Source of the DNA: Intrasporangium_A sp051961875
Lineage (GTDB): Bacteria; Actinomycetota; Actinomycetes; Actinomycetales; Dermatophilaceae
NCBI RefSeq assembly: GCF_051961875.1
Contig: NZ_JBQCCV010000162.1
Coordinates: forward strand, 1 to 15,764
Direction of reading: 5' to 3'
DNA length: 15,764 nt
The notes below the pieces were generated by a model that saw only the letters and a program-made list of their open reading frames with translations, did not search any database and was not told where the DNA came from. Made by a program: the position numbers and the translations under genes. Every line of letters starts with the position of its first letter. The stretch's first letter is position 1. This document shows positions 14,651-15,764 of the stretch, in pieces.

Positions 14651-14686
14651 GTCCACATCGTGAACACATGACGTGATGAAATCACG
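14651..14686. promoter_or_regulatory. Paired 15-bp palindromes upstream of pckG
   Basis: CGTGAT-GAA-ATCACG (14672-14686) is a perfect 6-3-6 palindrome. GTCCAC-ATC-GTGAAC (14651-14665) has the same layout with one mismatched pair. Their centres are 21 bp apart, two helical turns. On the minus strand TACCGT (14689-14684) could be the pckG -10 overlapping the first palindrome, so a repressor of pckG is a reasonable guess. Confidence 0.45.
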
Positions 14687-14771
14687 GTACGCCGGAGCCT
14701 CTCCCGGCTTCGACGCTGGGATGGCCCCGTGCTCGTGAATCCGCTCACAAGCAGTCCTCCGCGCAAGGATT

Positions 14772-14795
14772 CCGACAGCGGGCTGTCGGTTTCTT
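14772..14795 (+). terminator. Orphan intrinsic terminator-like hairpin
   Basis: CCGACAG (14772-14778), loop CGGG, CTGTCGG (14783-14789), followed by TTTCTT. The T-rich tail is on the plus strand, yet no plus-strand gene precedes it; pckG runs the other way. Confidence 0.5.
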
Positions 14796-15057
14796 GCAGA
14801 ACTTTCAGGTCTGTATGGCGCTGGGCTCGGTTCCGCTCGTCATCGCGCCCTGGCCGGGCCGCGGCTGCTGCGGCTGCGTCGCCTCGACTGATCTGCGTCG
14901 CCTGAAGGCGTCGCATCGGCGTCAATGCGACACGGCCGCGAGGGAAGGCGGGTCGAAGGGCGGTGCCAGCGGAGCGGCATACGACTCAATTTCGTGGAGG
15001 GCACCGGACGCGCTAAGGTAACTGATCGTCCCGCCTGCGAGAGTGCGACCGGGACTG

Positions 15058-15130
15058 GCACCCGTAGCTCAACGGATAGAGCATCTGACTACGGATCAGA
15101 AGGTTAGGGGTTCGAATCCCTTCGGGTGCG
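15058..15130 (+). tRNA. tRNA-Arg(ACG)
   Basis: Acceptor GCACCCG (15058-15064) pairs with CGGGTGC (15123-15129). The anticodon stem TCTGA/TCAGA encloses CTACGGA, anticodon ACG, whose A34 is normally deaminated to inosine to read CGN codons. The T arm is AGGGG-TTCGAAT-CCCTT. Discriminator G; CCA is not encoded (CAC follows). Confidence 0.97.
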
Positions 15131-15151
15131 CACTGTGTTGAGACAGTAGCG

Positions 15152-15193
15152 AGCGGCCTGACCAGCGGAAACGCCGGTCAGGCCGCTTTGTTT
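15152..15193 (+). terminator. Intrinsic terminator after tRNA-Arg
   Basis: AGCGGCCTGACC (15152-15163) pairs perfectly with GGTCAGGCCGCT (15176-15187). An A/C mismatch then GCG-GAAA-CGC extends the stem with a GNRA loop. TTGTTT follows. It overlaps the last two bases of the opposing gene. Confidence 0.9.
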
Positions 15194-15764
15194 ATCCCGA
15201 GGTCGGGTCGCTTCCCGGGCCGGCCTCCTCGGGGACCTCCGCGAAGGTACGCGAGAGCAACCGCCAACCGTTGTAGTGGTCGGGGCTTCCACCGCGCACC
15301 AGCTCCAGGTGCCACTGCCGGGTGTCATTGCTCCTGATCGAGCCGTCCTCGCGGGTGACCTCGATATGACCAGTCACCTGGAGCTGTGCCCTGTTCGCCT
15401 GGGCCGTGACGTTCTGCCACGACTCAGGGATGAACCGTGCGGTGACGAAGTCCGGACCAGTGGTGTCGCCGTCGGCACTCTCGACGCCCTTTTCAACGTA
15501 GGCGAGCTCCTGGTCGCGCGTCCTGGGGTCCCAGACTTTCGCCATCTTGCTCGCACGGGCCGCCTTGCCCTCAGCGCCGACAATGAAGTCGTGCCGCTTG
15601 GCCATGTCGCGAGGAACTGCACCGACCTCGTAGAAGTCGCCGAAGAGCGCCACCGCGGCTGCCTTCACCGCAGCCACCTGCGCCGGGTCGCCGACGTCGG
15701 GCGCCTGGGGTGAGTATGTCGGACCGGATCGGTTGTTGATCGTGCTGGGATCGATCGTCTGGAT
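15192..15764 (-). CDS. Hypothetical protein, 5' end outside the window
   Basis: The minus-strand frame is open from the right edge to the stop at 15192: 190 residues seen, with no stop and no need for the internal GTG at 15677. I do not recognise it. The visible start (IQTIDPSTINNRSGPTYSPQ) is Ser/Pro/Asn-rich like a linker, which suggests a signal peptide or membrane anchor further upstream. A soluble domain of about 130 residues follows, with VAAVKAAAVALFGDFYEV and, near its end, a strand-rich part (QLQVTGHIEVTREDGS, QWHLELVRG, NGWRLLSRTF). The arrangement, one helical half then several strands ending in a Trp-containing strand, is like NTF2/VirB8-type domains of secreted or conjugation-associated proteins, but this is a weak guess. 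It converges on tRNA-Arg(ACG). Confidence 0.7.
   Translation of the reverse strand: MQTIDPSTINNRSGPTYSPQAPDVGDPAQVAAVKAAAVALFGDFYEVGAVPRDMAKRHDFIVGAEGKAARASKMAKVWDPRTRDQELAYVEKGVESADGDTTGPDFVTARFIPESWQNVTAQANRAQLQVTGHIEVTREDGSIRSNDTRQWHLELVRGGSPDHYNGWRLLSRTFAEVPEEAGPGSDPTSG

Larger units (their letters stand above)
14572..15057. other. 486-nt gene-free region between pckG and tRNA-Arg
   Basis: No coding sequence is supported; plus-strand frames here (for example 14794-15021) lack ribosome binding sites and family resemblance. It contains the two operator-like palindromes near 14651-14686, an orphan terminator-like hairpin at 14772-14795, a degenerate copy (14813-14826) and an exact copy (14973-14982) of the GTATGCCGCT/AGCGGCATAC motif, and TAAGGT at 15014-15019, a possible -10 for tRNA-Arg. 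Confidence 0.6.

Noticed and set aside
12088..14676. Plus-strand open frame of 862 codons
   Set aside because: It is antisense to pckG and the DUF6328 gene; its composition (Arg/Gly/Val/Asp-rich, no domains) is that of a shadow in GC-rich DNA.
14672..14686. Crp/FNR-type site upstream of pckG
   Set aside because: GTGA and TCAC are 5 bp apart instead of the 6 bp of the Crp consensus; described only as an unassigned palindrome.
1..15764. CRISPR arrays, insertion sequences, prophage or defence genes
   Set aside because: No spaced repeat array, transposase, integrase, nuclease or toxin-antitoxin pair was found on either strand.

Overview
The window is very GC-rich, with actinobacterial protein families and codon use and several GTG/TTG starts. 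Gene content suggests a high-GC Gram-positive actinobacterium, and the protein flavour (GTP-type PEPCK, FolP2-like DHPS homologue, DUF6328, EpsC-type serine acetyltransferase) fits the order Micrococcales, possibly Intrasporangiaceae. That placement is inference, not a search result. No phage structural gene, transposase, integrase or CRISPR array is visible; most of the window is chromosomal housekeeping sequence.

Layout. 1-110: gene-free, with a 12-C tract. 111-2435 (-): large membrane-anchored heterodisulfide-reductase-like iron-sulfur protein. 2436-2608: divergent promoter region with a 22-bp perfect palindrome. 2609-4241 (+): cysK-cysE, the two-step serine-to-cysteine pathway, with a strong 14-bp-stem hairpin at or before the start of cysE. 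4333-4896 (+): secreted or anchored protein of unknown function. 4910-6271 (-): MgtE magnesium channel. 6419-6937 (+): CX5R protein phosphatase whose stop codon interlocks with that of a convergent APH-family kinase (6934-7830, -). 8055-8144: tRNA-Ser(TGA), followed 108 bp later by a 17-bp copy of its 3' end. 8422-8532 (-): candidate 36-residue protein gene with its own terminator. 8731-9732 (+): FolP2-like dihydropteroate synthase homologue. 9965-10168 (+): cold-shock protein with a structured leader, sharing a bidirectional terminator with a convergent LCP-family cell-wall ligase (10237-11781, -). 11924-12014: tRNA-Ser(GCT) with a 19-bp-stem terminator. 12145-12642 (-): DUF6328 membrane protein. 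12742-14571 (-): pckG. 14572-15057: long gene-free region with candidate operators and an orphan terminator. 15058-15130: tRNA-Arg(ACG) and terminator. 15192 to the right edge (-): 5'-truncated unknown gene.

The genes form small independent units rather than one pathway. The only clear operon is cysK-cysE, whose products are known in other bacteria to form the cysteine synthase complex.

The most unusual signal is not a gene. The 10-mer AGCGGCATAC (or its complement) occurs six times, plus a one-mismatch copy, where random expectation is far below one. Four of the six exact copies and the degenerate copy extend to a 14-mer GTATGCCGCTGRGC. Copies lie as inverted pairs (cysK/cysE junction; between tRNA-Ser and the DUF6328 gene), singly between genes, and once inside a coding sequence. 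That distribution recalls uptake-sequence or other genome-wide signature motifs, but function cannot be told from this window.
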